Shown: piece after piece, positions 4,741 to 5,021 of the stretch
Layout: each line of letters opens with the position of its first letter
Position numbering within the stretch: the stretch's first letter is position 1
Assembly: GCA_964627045.1 (NCBI GenBank)
Contig: CAZVIK010000275.1
Span: 1-5,021, forward strand
Origin: CAZVIK01 sp964627045
GTDB taxonomy: Bacteria; Acidobacteriota; Terriglobia; Bryobacterales; Bryobacteraceae
DNA: 5,021 nt
Direction: 5' to 3'
Notes under the pieces: model-generated
Told to the model about the DNA's origin: nothing
Database searches by the model: none
Seen by the model: the letters and a program-made list of their open reading frames with translations, nothing else
Program-made: the position numbers and the translations under genes

Positions 4741-5010
4741 ATGAAACGGCTGATGGGTATCGGACTTCTGGCTTTGACGATGACGGCGGCGACGGGTTGC
4801 GCGGTACGTAGCTATCACCACTACGGCCCGCCTCCTCCGCCCCCGCCGGGACCGGCCATGATGCACGGCCGCGCCGGGATGGTTTGGATCCCCGGCTACC
4901 GCCGTTGGACCGGCACGCGCTACCGCTGGGTGGAAGGACGCTGGGTGAGGCCGCCTCGCCCCGGCATGGTCTGGGTACCCGGTTACCGCGCGCACCGTCA
5001 CGGCGGGTAG
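4741..5010 (+). CDS. Small lipoprotein-like envelope protein with YXWGXW/WXXGXW repeats
   Basis: The 89-residue product starts MKRLMGIGLLALTMTAATGC, a short basic N-region and hydrophobic core ending at Cys20. This looks like a lipoprotein signal peptide. Residue -3 is alanine instead of the usual leucine, so the lipobox is atypical. The mature part has a seven-proline run (30-36). Two copies of GMVW(I/V)PGY follow, at 46-53 and 75-82, with a WVEGRW segment (63-68) between them. These Trp/Tyr/Gly repeats match the style of small YXWGXW/WXXGXW repeat proteins of unknown function that are anchored in the cell envelope of Gram-negative bacteria. The gene is complete, ends with TAG at 5008-5010, and has a strong Shine-Dalgarno. 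No operon partner is visible in the 11 bases left. Its role is unknown. Confidence 0.85.
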   Translation: MKRLMGIGLLALTMTAATGCAVRSYHHYGPPPPPPPGPAMMHGRAGMVWIPGYRRWTGTRYRWVEGRWVRPPRPGMVWVPGYRAHRHGG

Positions 5011-5021
5011 GTCTGGATGGA

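Noticed and set aside
1..5021. tRNA, rRNA, CRISPR arrays and insertion sequences were looked for.
   Set aside because: No cloverleaf, rRNA-like, regularly spaced repeat or transposase sequence was recognised on either strand.

Overview
This 5,021-base window is GC-rich with one GC-poorer patch. It looks like chromosomal DNA from a Gram-negative-type bacterium. The GC-rich coding style, the YXWGXW-type lipoprotein and the extragenic twin hairpins remind me of Acidobacteriota (Bryobacter/Solibacter-like), but that placement is an impression and not a demonstrated fact.

Left block (1-3702, all on the minus strand, read right to left). ftsY (SRP receptor GTPase) overlaps ribD by an ATGA, and ribD is followed one base later by ribE. 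These three form a tight housekeeping operon for membrane-protein targeting and riboflavin synthesis. After a 104-base gap comes a [NiFe]-hydrogenase maturation protease. After a further 207-base gap comes the 5' end of a heterodisulfide reductase subunit C-like iron-sulfur protein that runs off the left edge. The gap before this hdrC-like gene holds a well-spaced match to a sigma-54 (-24/-12) promoter. This suggests that a hydrogen/heterodisulfide-reductase type electron-transfer operon begins here and continues outside the window.

Middle block (3703-4373). A 91-base divergent intergenic region separates ftsY from a plus-strand gene of lower GC that encodes a 161-residue two-helix membrane protein. 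Its layout resembles SLATT-type 2TM proteins, which are associated with nucleotide-sensing conflict systems. A 43-codon proline-rich open frame overlaps its 3' end by 38 bases.

Right block (4374-5021). About 370 bases appear non-coding. They hold a 12-base palindrome and two directly abutting hairpins with identical TTCC loops, resembling a REP/BIME-type extragenic element. A small, complete lipoprotein-like gene with tryptophan-rich WxPGY/WxxGxW repeats closes the window.

The most unusual items are the SLATT-like membrane protein with its overlapping proline-rich small ORF, the putative sigma-54 promoter of the hdrC-like operon, and the twin-hairpin repeat.
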